Below the pieces are notes generated by a model. It saw only the letters and a program-made list of their open reading frames with translations. It searched no databases and was not told the origin of the DNA. Shown here piece after piece: positions 36,136 through 45,027 of a stretch of 64,000 nucleotides of DNA (the stretch's first letter is position 1; each line of letters begins with the position of its first letter). The translations under genes were made by a program, and so were the position numbers. The DNA is from Methyloligella sp. Lineage in GTDB: Bacteria > Pseudomonadota > Alphaproteobacteria > Rhizobiales > HXMU1428-3. Where the stretch lies: contig BQJJ01000009.1 of assembly GCA_021604645.1 (NCBI GenBank), positions 1-64,000 of the forward strand, written 5' to 3'.

Positions 36136-38058
36136 ATGCCAAATATCGTCGACGTCACATATGCCCAAACGGGGGAAAGCACCAAAACCAATTCAATGGG
36201 TATGCGAGAAATGCAGGAGCGTGCTTACTCTGCACGTGATGCGCAATACCTGTTGCTGAAATCGCCGCCTGCTTCAGGTAAATCTCGTGCGTTGATGTTT
36301 ATTGCGTTGGATAAGCTGATTAACCAAGGCTTGCAGAAAGTCATTGTAGCCGTGCCTGAAAAGTCTATCGGTGGGTCATTTGGTAAGACTGACCTTAAAG
36401 AACACGGATTTTTCGCTAACTGGGAACCTAACGATATATATAATCTTTGTACCTCTGGTGGCGAGAAAAGTAAAACGGAAGCCTTTATGCGTTTCATGGA
36501 GAGTGATGAACAAATTCTTATTTGTACGCACGCGACGTTACGCTTTGCTTTTGAACAAATCGATGAAAGTAAATTCGATAATTGCTTGCTTGCCATCGAT
36601 GAATTTCATCATGTATCTGCCGATAAAGAAAATAGTCGTTTGGGTGGATTGCTGAATTCTATCATGACGAAATCCAGCGTTCATGTGGTTGCTATGACAG
36701 GTTCTTATTTTCGTGGAGATGGCGTGCCTGTTTTAATGCCTGAAGATGAAGCTAAATTCTCAAAGGTTACTTATAATTATTACGAGCAACTGAATGGCTA
36801 TGATTATCTTAAATCTCTAGGCATTGGTTATCATTTCTATCAGGGAAAATATACTAGCGCGATTGATGAAGTGCTGGATACGGATAAGAAAACAATTCTA
36901 CATATTCCAAATGTAAATGCAGGTGAATCCACTAGAGACAAATACCAAGAAGTCGATACCATATTGGATATCATTGGTGACGTGGATTATCAGGATGCCA
37001 GCACTGGCATTATCTACCTAAAGCGCCGCTCAGATGGAAAGGTTTTGAAAGTCGCAAACCTTGTGGAAGAAATCGGCCGTGACCGCGTGCAAGAATATCT
37101 GCGCAAAATTGAATCTGTGGATGACATGGATTTAATCATTGCCCTTGGCATGGCAAAAGAAGGATTTGACTGGCCATATTGCGAACATGCTTTAACAGTG
37201 GGTTACAAAGGGTCTTTAACAGAAGTTATTCAGATTATCGGGCGTTGCACGCGTGATAGCGATAATAAAATACACGCTCAGTTTACAAACCTGATTGCCC
37301 AACCAGACACAAAAGATGATATTGTTACGCTATCGGTAAATAATATGCTTAAAGCAATCACGTGCTCTTTGTTAATGGAGCAGGTTCTAGCGCCTAACTT
37401 CAAGTTTAGAGCAAAGGTATCTGGTGATGATGAGGAAGCCAAATCAGGAGAGATTAAAATCCGAGGATTTAAAGAGCCAACATCCAAGCGCGTAAAAGAA
37501 ATTGTTGAATCTGATCTTAATGATTTAAAGGCAAGTATTTTGCAGGATGATAAAATAATCAAAGCTTTGCCTGGCAATGTTGATCCTGAAGTAATCAACA
37601 AGGTGATGATCCCCAAAATTATTAAAATTAAATATCCTGAATTATCAGATGAAGAAGTAGAAGAAGTGCGGCAGCATGTCGTGGTTGATTCCGTGATTAA
37701 AAACGGTGAAATCAAGGAAACTGGCGATAAGCGTTTTATTCGTATGGCTGGCAAGTTTGTGAATATTGATGATTTGCACGTCGATCTAATTGATAGTGTA
37801 AATCCATTTCAAGCGGCCTTTGAAATTCTATCCAAATCCGTAACAGCGCAGGTGTTCCGTGTCATTCAGGGAGCGATTGAAGCCACCCGCATACAAATGA
37901 CAGATGAAGAAGCTATGCTGTTGTGGCCAAAGATTAAAAGCTTTGTACAAAACAACAATGGACAGCAACCAAATATTAACGCAGTTGATCAGCTGGAGCA
38001 GCGTCTAGCTGAAGCTTTAGTCTATATTCAAAATCAGCGCAGACAGCAGAATTTATAA
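36136..38058 (+). CDS. DExH-box superfamily 2 helicase
   Basis: 640 residues. Motif I is LKSPPASGKSRALMF (about 40-54). Motif II is AIDEFHHVS (DEFH, about 152-160). Motif III is VAMTGSYFRGDG (about 178-189). Motif VI is VIQIIGRCTRDSD (about 365-377). The type is that of restriction or phage-defence translocases. The C-terminal about 220 residues are acidic and unassigned. It is co-directional with the methyltransferase, membrane and GIY-YIG genes and probably translocates on DNA to couple recognition to cleavage. Confidence 0.9.
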   Translation: MPNIVDVTYAQTGESTKTNSMGMREMQERAYSARDAQYLLLKSPPASGKSRALMFIALDKLINQGLQKVIVAVPEKSIGGSFGKTDLKEHGFFANWEPNDIYNLCTSGGEKSKTEAFMRFMESDEQILICTHATLRFAFEQIDESKFDNCLLAIDEFHHVSADKENSRLGGLLNSIMTKSSVHVVAMTGSYFRGDGVPVLMPEDEAKFSKVTYNYYEQLNGYDYLKSLGIGYHFYQGKYTSAIDEVLDTDKKTILHIPNVNAGESTRDKYQEVDTILDIIGDVDYQDASTGIIYLKRRSDGKVLKVANLVEEIGRDRVQEYLRKIESVDDMDLIIALGMAKEGFDWPYCEHALTVGYKGSLTEVIQIIGRCTRDSDNKIHAQFTNLIAQPDTKDDIVTLSVNNMLKAITCSLLMEQVLAPNFKFRAKVSGDDEEAKSGEIKIRGFKEPTSKRVKEIVESDLNDLKASILQDDKIIKALPGNVDPEVINKVMIPKIIKIKYPELSDEEVEEVRQHVVVDSVIKNGEIKETGDKRFIRMAGKFVNIDDLHVDLIDSVNPFQAAFEILSKSVTAQVFRVIQGAIEATRIQMTDEEAMLLWPKIKSFVQNNNGQQPNINAVDQLEQRLAEALVYIQNQRRQQNL

Positions 38059-38069
38059 GGTGCATAGGC

Positions 38070-39224
38070 GTGGATAAAGATGATTTGCTAAAGCTGATTG
38101 AAGATGATGATTTAGGGCTTTTAAATGTTAAGTCTAAGCAATCTGCTGCTGCCACTGCAGATGAGCGCCTTATCTCATCCTTCACTCAAATCAATAAATT
38201 TATCTCCGAAAATGGCCGAGAACCTGAAAGCGGTAGAGGCATTCAAGAACACCAGCTTTATGCCCGCCTGAATGGTATTCGTGAAAATGTTGAGAAGATG
38301 GAAGCTCTTGCAAATCTAGATGAGCATGGTTTGCTAAATGTCCAGCGCAAAGAAATCAGCTCTATTGATGATATTTTTGATGATGATGATTTGGGTATTT
38401 TAGGTAATGAAGCAGAGAGCATATTTACGCTGAAGCACGTTTCAAAAAAAACGACAATGCCTGACTATGTCGCCCGCCGTAATCCATGCAAGAATTTTGA
38501 AACGTTTGAAGCAATATTTATTCAATGCCAAGCCGATCTAACAGCTGGTAAAAGAAAGTTGTGGCCATTTAAGAATGAGCAACAAATTCAAAAGGGTTAT
38601 TTTTTTGTTCTTAAAGGTGTACTGCTCTATGTGGCTGATGTGGGTGAAGTTGAGAAAAATAATGGCAAAAAGAATGCTAGGTTGCGGTGTGTTTTCGAGA
38701 ATGAGACCGAGTCAGATATGCTTTTACGTTCACTGGCAGCGGAGCTTTATAAAGATGGACGGCGCGTAACCGAGCATGAAGACCACTTATTAGATGGATT
38801 CAGCAATATTACCGATGAGGACGAAGAAACAGGCTACATATACGTGCTACGCTCTTTAAGCAGCAAGCCCGAAATTCAAGAAGTTGAAAACCTTTATAAA
38901 ATCGGTTTTTCAACTGTACCTGTTGAACATCGAATTAAAAATGCAGAAAAAGAACCAACATATTTAATGGCACCCGTTCACATCGTAGAGACTTATCAAT
39001 GCTACAATATGAACCCGCAAAAACTTGAGCAGATGCTTCATATGTTCTTTGGATCGTCTTGTCTAAATATTGATGTGTTCGATCAGAATGGCCAACGCCA
39101 CACGCCTCGTGAATGGTTCATTGCGCCACTAGATATTATTGAGCAAACAATACACTTTGTGATGAATGGAGATATTGTGAATTACCGTTATGATCCAAAT
39201 CAACAAACAATTGTAGTCAGATAA
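38070..39224 (+). CDS. GIY-YIG nuclease (T5orf172/MUG113-like domain)
   Basis: 384 residues, GTG start, last gene of the operon. The C-terminal domain shows TGYIYVLRSLSS (about 253-264), LYKIGFS (about 275-281), VEHRIKNAEKEP with the catalytic-type Arg, KLEQMLHMFF with the conserved Glu and the terminal REWFIAPLDIIEQ. These fit a GIY-YIG fold of the T5orf172/MUG113 branch. The N-terminal 120 residues carry a repeated acidic motif: DDDLGLLNV (about 11-19), HGLLNVQ and DDDDLGILG (about 105-113). It is the probable nuclease of the system. Confidence 0.88.
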   Translation: MDKDDLLKLIEDDDLGLLNVKSKQSAAATADERLISSFTQINKFISENGREPESGRGIQEHQLYARLNGIRENVEKMEALANLDEHGLLNVQRKEISSIDDIFDDDDLGILGNEAESIFTLKHVSKKTTMPDYVARRNPCKNFETFEAIFIQCQADLTAGKRKLWPFKNEQQIQKGYFFVLKGVLLYVADVGEVEKNNGKKNARLRCVFENETESDMLLRSLAAELYKDGRRVTEHEDHLLDGFSNITDEDEETGYIYVLRSLSSKPEIQEVENLYKIGFSTVPVEHRIKNAEKEPTYLMAPVHIVETYQCYNMNPQKLEQMLHMFFGSSCLNIDVFDQNGQRHTPREWFIAPLDIIEQTIHFVMNGDIVNYRYDPNQQTIVVR

Positions 39225-39742
39225 GCAGCCGATCAAATCAGCAAAGCTATGCTGAGTTAAGCCATTCTGCATTTTCAAAATATTATTTTTCAATTGGCAA
39301 TCTTGATGATTTTATAAAAGATCAATTTAAATAAGGTAATTCTAATAATGCAAATGAGATTATGAGATTATGAGATGCGCATTAAGCTCGCATGAAGAAC
39401 TTGACCTTAAACTTCAGGTTTTGCACCAACGATAATAGATAACTGGTGTCACACCAATCTAACGAATAGTATCTGTAATAGATATCCCTTACCGACTGTA
39501 AAAAACAACCTGTCGCACTTGAAGCAGCCTATTTCAATAGGATAACTATCTTCATTCAAAATAAGTGAAACAATTGCACATAATCTAAGCAGTTTAGATG
39601 CAGGGCTTTTGTGAGAGTGGTAATCTTAGCCAATCCATTCGGATAGCAACATCTCATAAATATGTTTTTTTACCGCGCCTGTCTTTTGGCGTGAATGATT
39701 AGTTGTGAATTTCTTTCTCTCTGTTCTTGAAGGAGACAGTTC
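39225..39742. other. 518-bp intergenic region after the defence operon
   Basis: AT-rich. It contains a short tandem word GAGATTAT near 39355 and no supported open frame. The last 20 bp hold the AAGGAG site of the next gene. Confidence 0.4.
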
Positions 39743-39988
39743 ATGTCTGACAAAGATTACAAACCTGATTTTAATGTTTACACAATTACTGGTGAAGGCC
39801 GGCAAAAGTATTGGAGCAAGGTTGGTGCTGCCTTTGCGCATAGCGATGGCAAAAAGGGATATAACATTATCCTTTCCGCCTTGCCCCTTGATGGCAAGCT
39901 GGTGCTCATTGATTATGAAGAAGATGAGCAACGCCGGTTAGAGGCTAAAGATCAACCTAAAACTACTAAAAAGGCTACGGCAGCTTAA
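39743..39988 (+). CDS. Small conserved-type hypothetical protein
   Basis: 81 residues with a good ribosome binding site (GAAGGAGACAG). It contains KVGAAFAHSDGKKGYNIILSALPLDGKLVLIDY, which looks like a compact beta-rich domain, followed by a charged tail. Similar small proteins occur beside replication and transfer genes of alphaproteobacterial plasmids, but I cannot name a family. A strong terminator follows. Confidence 0.7.
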   Translation: MSDKDYKPDFNVYTITGEGRQKYWSKVGAAFAHSDGKKGYNIILSALPLDGKLVLIDYEEDEQRRLEAKDQPKTTKKATAA

Positions 39989-40002
39989 ACTTTTCTATAT
40001 TG

Positions 40003-40029
40003 ACCGCCTCTTTAATGAGGCGGTTTTTT
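40003..40029 (+). terminator. Rho-independent terminator
   Basis: Perfect stem ACCGCCTC/GAGGCGGT around TTTAAT, followed by T residues. Confidence 0.92.
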
Positions 40030-40100
40030 CTTTCCATTCTTGAAACATGTACTACCCTTTATATAAGCGGCCTTTTGTGAAATGAAAACCAAGGAGTGCC

Positions 40101-40337
40101 ATGGCAATAATAGTTAAAACTAACGATAAAACAGGTATTGACCGTATCAATCTACGACTTGAAGAAGTTGGCTTTACTGACCAATATCTCGTCGAAGCAA
40201 TCCCTTTAGAGTGTGATACATTGCATCATTATCTTTCAGGCAAAAAGCCATTTCCAACAGGCTTGCTTTTAAGAATTGCTGATATGTTAAGTGTGAATGT
40301 AAAATGGTTAAGTGGTGAAGAGCAAACCAAATGCTGA
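40101..40337 (+). CDS. Small helix-turn-helix (XRE-like) protein
   Basis: 78 residues behind an AAGGAG site. The central part, LVEAIPLECDTLHHYLSGKKPFPTGLLLRIADMLSVNVKWLSGEE, follows the XRE pattern (helix pair then A-D-M-L-x-V-x-x-x-W-L-x-G). It is a probable transcriptional regulator in the accessory region. Confidence 0.75.
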   Translation: MAIIVKTNDKTGIDRINLRLEEVGFTDQYLVEAIPLECDTLHHYLSGKKPFPTGLLLRIADMLSVNVKWLSGEEQTKC

Positions 40338-40425
40338 TTTGTTCACCAGAAAACATGATCGCCAGTTTACTCTCGCCTGCCCCCAGTGGGCGGAGCAATG
40401 GGACAGGCTCCAGGAAACATGGCTT

Positions 40426-41343
40426 TTAAATAATTGATATAGATTGATGGTTTTTTAAGTGCTCGATGATACTTTCGATACCAACTTCTAAGTTAAATGT
40501 TCTTAATGTATATTCCATACTTGCTGCTGAGAGATGGTCCTTTTCTCTTGTCTTTGGTTGCCAGCTCAATAAGCCATAAAACCCTGGCATTTCACTTTCA
40601 ATACCCATTTTTGACCATTGATTGAAATCATAATCTACATTTACATGAACAGAATTGATAGAATCTATTCTAACAAATCCAATTGGTTCAATATTGTTGA
40701 TATCACTGTAATGGTAATAGCCTAATAATTGAAATGTTTTTCTAATTTTATCTATTGAAAACGCTAAAGTATATGAGCTAACAGTTGTGTCTTTTAATTC
40801 AAACTTTCTAAGATGAGTTCCAAGAAAATATATTTTTTCTCCTAGAACATATGCAATACCTGCCTCTGTCTTGTCGTAAAATTTATTTTTAGTTCGTGTA
40901 GATTGATTTTTCCAAACTAATCGATAGGAAAGATAACCTTTCTTCATACCTATTAACATAAATAAAAATTGGGCTTTTTTTGTTTTAGTGTTTTTTCTTA
41001 TACCAATGTAAAGCCCTCCTAGATCTACAATTGAGGGACGTGATTGGTGGCTGATATTTTCTAAAGTTTTTATAACACCATATTTATCAAAAACGTCTTT
41101 GTTTAGAGGGCCTAATATTTTCTCTAAGCCACCAGCTTGGTCAACAAATTCAATAATATCTTTTACGGTCTGATTGTATTGAGTCTTAGCGTTTTTTCCT
41201 CTTATGAAATTTCTTAAGTATTCAATTTCGCAGTTAAGAATATTTGTTATTTCTTTATAAGAGGATCTTTTCACTAATACATGAATTGCTTTGCGATATA
41301 AATTTAGTTCACTAGCATCTATTTTAATAATGTCATGTTCCAT
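40426..41343 (-). CDS. Hypothetical protein
   Basis: 305 residues with no recognised family. The first about 70 residues (KAIHVLVKRSSYKEITNILNCEIEYLRNFIRGKN) resemble a DNA-binding helical unit. The rest is beta-rich (GGLYIGIRKNTKTKKAQFLFMLIGMKKGYLSYRLVW is the most regular part). It is divergent from the excisionase-like gene, with paired CCGGTAAA direct repeats between them. It may be a regulator. Base use is more AT-rich than its neighbours. Confidence 0.65.
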   Translation of the reverse strand: MEHDIIKIDASELNLYRKAIHVLVKRSSYKEITNILNCEIEYLRNFIRGKNAKTQYNQTVKDIIEFVDQAGGLEKILGPLNKDVFDKYGVIKTLENISHQSRPSIVDLGGLYIGIRKNTKTKKAQFLFMLIGMKKGYLSYRLVWKNQSTRTKNKFYDKTEAGIAYVLGEKIYFLGTHLRKFELKDTTVSSYTLAFSIDKIRKTFQLLGYYHYSDINNIEPIGFVRIDSINSVHVNVDYDFNQWSKMGIESEMPGFYGLLSWQPKTREKDHLSAASMEYTLRTFNLEVGIESIIEHLKNHQSISII

Positions 41344-41370
41344 ACTCTTAAATTGATCAGATTCTTTTCT

Positions 41371-41388
41371 CCGGTAAAGTCCGGTAAA
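41371..41388 (+). promoter_or_regulatory. Paired direct repeat, operator candidate
   Basis: CCGGTAAA occurs at 41371-41378 and again at 41381-41388, spaced exactly 10 bp (one helix turn), in the divergent gap between the 305-residue gene and the excisionase-like gene. Confidence 0.5.
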
Positions 41389-41479
41389 ACTTTATCCCAA
41401 ATTTATACCAATCTAAACTCTCGTATTACCGTTATAAATCAATCAAATTATTTGCATCACTAACCTTTCAGAGAAAGTC

Positions 41480-41725
41480 ATGCAGATGTCTAATAAGCTT
41501 CAGGATTACGAACAATTCTTAAACACGGTTGATGCCGCGAAGATCTTAAAACTCTCACCTCGCACACTTGAGCGTATGCGTGTTGAAGGTGGTGGGCCGA
41601 AGTTTTGTAAAGCGGGGCTGGGGAAAAGATCCCGTGTTCTTTATCGCTATCAAGACCTGCTTGATTGGCTTGCCCCTAGAAGCTTTGACAACACCTCACA
41701 ATATGGCAATGCGCCTGGTGAATAA
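41480..41725 (+). CDS. Excisionase/AlpA-like helix-turn-helix protein
   Basis: 81 residues with a HTH_17-type winged helix: FLNTVDAAKILKLSPRTLERMRVEGGGPKF and then YRYQDLLDWLAPRSF. These features are those of AlpA or excisionase proteins. It lies 62 bp before the rolling-circle Rep gene and probably controls it or assists excision. ATG at 41480 or 41486. Confidence 0.82.
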   Translation: MQMSNKLQDYEQFLNTVDAAKILKLSPRTLERMRVEGGGPKFCKAGLGKRSRVLYRYQDLLDWLAPRSFDNTSQYGNAPGE

Positions 41726-41787
41726 TGAGGCCGTTTTCTTTTACTTGATACTAATAGAAACATCAGGTCGTTTTTGAAAGAAAAACC

Positions 41788-42783
41788 ATGACAGAATATA
41801 ACCAACCCCTTCATCATATCACCCCATCAGGTAAGTACCGCAATTGGCGCAAACATCGGTTGCAAGCCATTGCCTTAGGGGCGGCATACAAACGTTTAGG
41901 GGTTGGTTTTCAGAAAAAAGCAGAACGAGTGTTTGTGTGCTCTCGCCGGATTGATTTCACAAAACCACAAGATGACCAACTGGGATCAACAGTTGTTAAC
42001 CGCTATGGCTGCAAAGATCGTCTTTGTCCAGGTTGTCAATCTTCCCGATCACGTAAGAACTTTATGGAATTGATGCAACTCTATCAGCGTTACCATGAGG
42101 CTTACCCTGGTGACCGGGCCGCAATGCTAACACTGACTATTCCCAATGTGTCCGTTTCAACTATGAAAGAAGAGCTAAGTGCTCTTCTCACCGGCTTTAG
42201 AAAGCTTACCCGCCGCAAGCCCTTTGAACATGCTGTAAGAGCTTGGTTTCGGGCGCTAGAAGTTTCATATAACCCAAACACCGGTCTTTATCACCCGCAT
42301 ATTCATGCGTTGCTTCTGTTTCCACCTCACTATTTTGATAAACAACATAATTATTATCTCAAGCATCAGCAGTGGTTGAAGCTCTGGCAGCAGGTTATGC
42401 GCCGAACGGATATTAAACATCTCGACATTCGGATGCTTAAACCACACCCGCAAGACATCACAGGTAATGTCAAATCACCTGTGATGGGCAAGGCCATTGC
42501 AGAAATTGCGAAATATGCCACGAAACCAGCCGATATTTTTATGCCAAGAGGCCGCGGTTTTGCCGTTGATGAGAAGGTTATCTTTGCTCTTGCTTACACA
42601 CTTAAACACCGGCGTTTGATCGCCTACAGCAAAGTCTTTCGGGAATATCGCCGAGAGAATAAATCACAAATAACAGAATCCAAGATGGATGACTTAGATG
42701 TCTATATCTGGATGGAGCAGCCGGATGTGCAGACGGCTGATTACTACCTCCATGAAGAAACTGCATTTAACACTAAACTTTAA
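41788..42783 (+). CDS. Rolling-circle replication initiator (Rep_1-like, HUH)
   Basis: 331 residues. A zinc-finger-like segment is CKDRLCPGCQSSRSRKNF (about 72-89), followed by motif I AMLTLTIPNVSV and HUH motif YHPHIHALLLFPP (about 167-179). The motif III region EIAKYATKPADIF (about 239-251) places the nicking tyrosine and lysine. This is the pattern of Rep proteins of small rolling-circle plasmids. It is followed within 15 bp by a small gene and then the FtsK-type translocase. Confidence 0.85.
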   Translation: MTEYNQPLHHITPSGKYRNWRKHRLQAIALGAAYKRLGVGFQKKAERVFVCSRRIDFTKPQDDQLGSTVVNRYGCKDRLCPGCQSSRSRKNFMELMQLYQRYHEAYPGDRAAMLTLTIPNVSVSTMKEELSALLTGFRKLTRRKPFEHAVRAWFRALEVSYNPNTGLYHPHIHALLLFPPHYFDKQHNYYLKHQQWLKLWQQVMRRTDIKHLDIRMLKPHPQDITGNVKSPVMGKAIAEIAKYATKPADIFMPRGRGFAVDEKVIFALAYTLKHRRLIAYSKVFREYRRENKSQITESKMDDLDVYIWMEQPDVQTADYYLHEETAFNTKL

Positions 42784-42798
42784 AAGAAAGGAGCAGCT

Positions 42799-43062
42799 AT
42801 GCCGCTCATGTACACTGGAAAAATAGAAGGTATGAAACGTAGCAGCTATGATGGCGTTGAACGCTTAGCGCTGCAATTCATCGAACGCAAAACGGATGGA
42901 TCTCTTGATCCCATTCAGATCAAGGTGCCTCTTGATGTGCCACAAACGGAACTCAAGGTTGGTGTAACGGTCCAACTGCCTGTTTTGTTAGCTAGCATGG
43001 ATAACCGGATTTATTATCGGGTCGATGCGGACGCTTACAGAGCCCAGCTGGCCCGTAAGTAA
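42799..43062 (+). CDS. Small protein between Rep and FtsK genes, possible ssDNA-binding protein
   Basis: 87 residues behind an AAAGGAG site. It is beta-rich with TGKIEGMKRSSYDGVERLALQFIE and KVPLDVPQTELKVGVTVQLPV, suggesting a small OB-like barrel. By position (Rep - this - translocase) it could bind the displaced single strand, as in small rolling-circle elements and filamentous phages. No sequence signature proves this. Confidence 0.6.
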   Translation: MPLMYTGKIEGMKRSSYDGVERLALQFIERKTDGSLDPIQIKVPLDVPQTELKVGVTVQLPVLLASMDNRIYYRVDADAYRAQLARK

Positions 43063-43083
43063 CGCCTTATGCAGAGATCAGCT

Positions 43084-43180
43084 TTACCGGAAAAGATGCA
43101 TCAAACATTGATCACTGCCACCACTACCTAGCCTGGGCAGGCTAATGCGCAAAGTCTGCTCAGCATTTTTCTTCCGGAGA
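43084..43180 (+). promoter_or_regulatory. Folded leader of the FtsK-type gene
   Basis: CCGGAA (43087-43092) pairs with TTCCGG (43172-43177), then ATGC with GCAT inside. A local hairpin TAGCCT/AGGCTA (43129-43134/43139-43144) lies in the loop. The right outer arm overlaps the CCGGAGA ribosome binding region of the translocase gene. Confidence 0.55.
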
Positions 43181-43185
43181 TACTT

Positions 43186-45027
43186 ATGATTGATACTCGC
43201 ACTAAATTAGAAAAAACCCTTGGAAGGTTAGCCTACAATTATGTGGGTACAGCCTTACGGACCCAATTATGGATGGTTTTTGGACTATCCATCACTTACT
43301 TTATGCATAAGCCAGGTGAGCCTTTTTTTGATAGCTTATTCGTGTACCTTACCGCGATGACCTTTAGCTTTGGTTTTTTCTTTCCCTATCTGTCCACTTA
43401 TTTAAGACACTATACAGCCAATGCAAAAGGTCCGCCCCATCTTTGGTGGCTTATTGTTGAAAGAACCATGTTACCGATATTCTTTATAGTTTTTTGCAAC
43501 ATAGCAAAGCAACGCTTAGACCGTCACTATTCCATCGGGCAGCAATGGATCAGCAGTTCCAAAAAACTTTGCCTATTAGAACAATCGGATAAACTTGTCG
43601 AACTATCAGACAAACTTGCTCAAGAAAATGAGCAAAAACAAACGCGTCTGCTTAAAATTATCAATTGGGGAATGAAGCGTTACAGAAATCAAAGCACCCA
43701 TAAATTTGTCAATGCCATGCGAGCGGTTGGCCAACATATTGATGAACTAGAGCCGCATTATAATTGGGGAACTAGTGAAGAGACTTTATGTAATTTGTTT
43801 GAGCGGTATAATTATGGTCTTCCAACTCATAAAGAACTGATTGAAGACAGATACCGCACTAAGATGTCTCCAAGTTATGATGGCAAACATCTTCCTGAGA
43901 TCTCACCGCAACAACCAACATTTGAAGGCAAGATGTTATATCTTGCTGTGCTCATCAGAGCTGAACAAGATAAGCACTATAACAAATTGGATTTTAAACG
44001 ATCTGATTTTAAAAGGGGACACTTTGTCTATAAGTCTGATCGAAGTGCTATTGATATTGATTATTGGAAAAGAAACCTGCCAGCTATCAATGTTTATCTT
44101 GGTGGTGAATGGATGGTCGAGCCTATAGACGGCACCTCTCTCATGCTTTTTAAACTGCAAGAATTACCACCGGTCATTCCGTTTCAGACAGAATTTTTAC
44201 GAGACGGTGAAATCTTCTATGGCTTTAACGTCAGAACGGGGGAGCGCTATTATAATGATCTTGATAAATTCCCACATCATCTCATTGTTGGTCAATCGGG
44301 CTCTGGAAAGTCAGTGTTTTTAAATCAAGTGATGGCGTCTGTTATTCACAACATGGATTATTTTGAAAAGATTGTCCTGGTTGATTTAAAGGGTGGTGTA
44401 GAGCTTGGAAAATATGAAGGGCTGCATTCAAACATTGAGTTGGTTGATGATTATGATGCTCTCTTGGGTAGTGTTGAAAAAGTCTATGCGCAATTGGAAG
44501 CACGCCTTAAACTTATGAAACAAAAAGGTCATACCATTTTTGACGGTCCGCATTTGTGTATGATCGTTGATGAATATGCTCAAATCCAACAGTTTGAACC
44601 AATCACCAAACAAGAAAAAGAAGCTTATAAGCTTTTGCTCTCCTATTTAAATCGCATTTCAATGAAGGGGCGTGCAGCTCGGGTGACCATCTGGGCGCAA
44701 CTTCAAAAAGCTACCGTGGATAATATTAGTTCCAGCTTTAGAAACAACCTTCAGACTAAAATTTGTTTCAAAGTCCATTCTAACACCGATGCAGCAATTG
44801 TATTTGGTAACGCTGCTGATTTGCCAGGCATAGCTTCATTAGGTGGGTTCAAGAATTTGCCGAAGGGTCGTTTTGTATTAAGTGATGATGTCACAGGTGA
44901 AGATGTGTATATGCAAGCAGCGATGCTAGATGACGGGGTTCCGCTGGCCCGTCTACTTCAGACGGCTGGCGGTGCACGAGTGGTAAGTGAGGAGCAAGTC
45001 GACGAGCAAGTGCGTGAGGCCGAGTGA
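43186..45027 (+). CDS. FtsK/SpoIIIE domain DNA translocase
   Basis: 613 residues. Two to three N-terminal membrane segments lie at about 27-45, 53-75 and 87-108. A long helical linker follows. The ATPase domain carries Walker A HHLIVGQSGSGKSVFLNQ (about 365-382) and Walker B CMIVDEYAQIQQFE (about 457-470). RAARVTIWAQLQKA then fits the FtsK/SpoIIIE fold. With the adjacent Rep it recalls actinobacterial-type elements in which a single TraB/FtsK pump moves DNA, but it might also serve replication or partition of the element. Confidence 0.88.
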   Translation: MIDTRTKLEKTLGRLAYNYVGTALRTQLWMVFGLSITYFMHKPGEPFFDSLFVYLTAMTFSFGFFFPYLSTYLRHYTANAKGPPHLWWLIVERTMLPIFFIVFCNIAKQRLDRHYSIGQQWISSSKKLCLLEQSDKLVELSDKLAQENEQKQTRLLKIINWGMKRYRNQSTHKFVNAMRAVGQHIDELEPHYNWGTSEETLCNLFERYNYGLPTHKELIEDRYRTKMSPSYDGKHLPEISPQQPTFEGKMLYLAVLIRAEQDKHYNKLDFKRSDFKRGHFVYKSDRSAIDIDYWKRNLPAINVYLGGEWMVEPIDGTSLMLFKLQELPPVIPFQTEFLRDGEIFYGFNVRTGERYYNDLDKFPHHLIVGQSGSGKSVFLNQVMASVIHNMDYFEKIVLVDLKGGVELGKYEGLHSNIELVDDYDALLGSVEKVYAQLEARLKLMKQKGHTIFDGPHLCMIVDEYAQIQQFEPITKQEKEAYKLLLSYLNRISMKGRAARVTIWAQLQKATVDNISSSFRNNLQTKICFKVHSNTDAAIVFGNAADLPGIASLGGFKNLPKGRFVLSDDVTGEDVYMQAAMLDDGVPLARLLQTAGGARVVSEEQVDEQVREAE

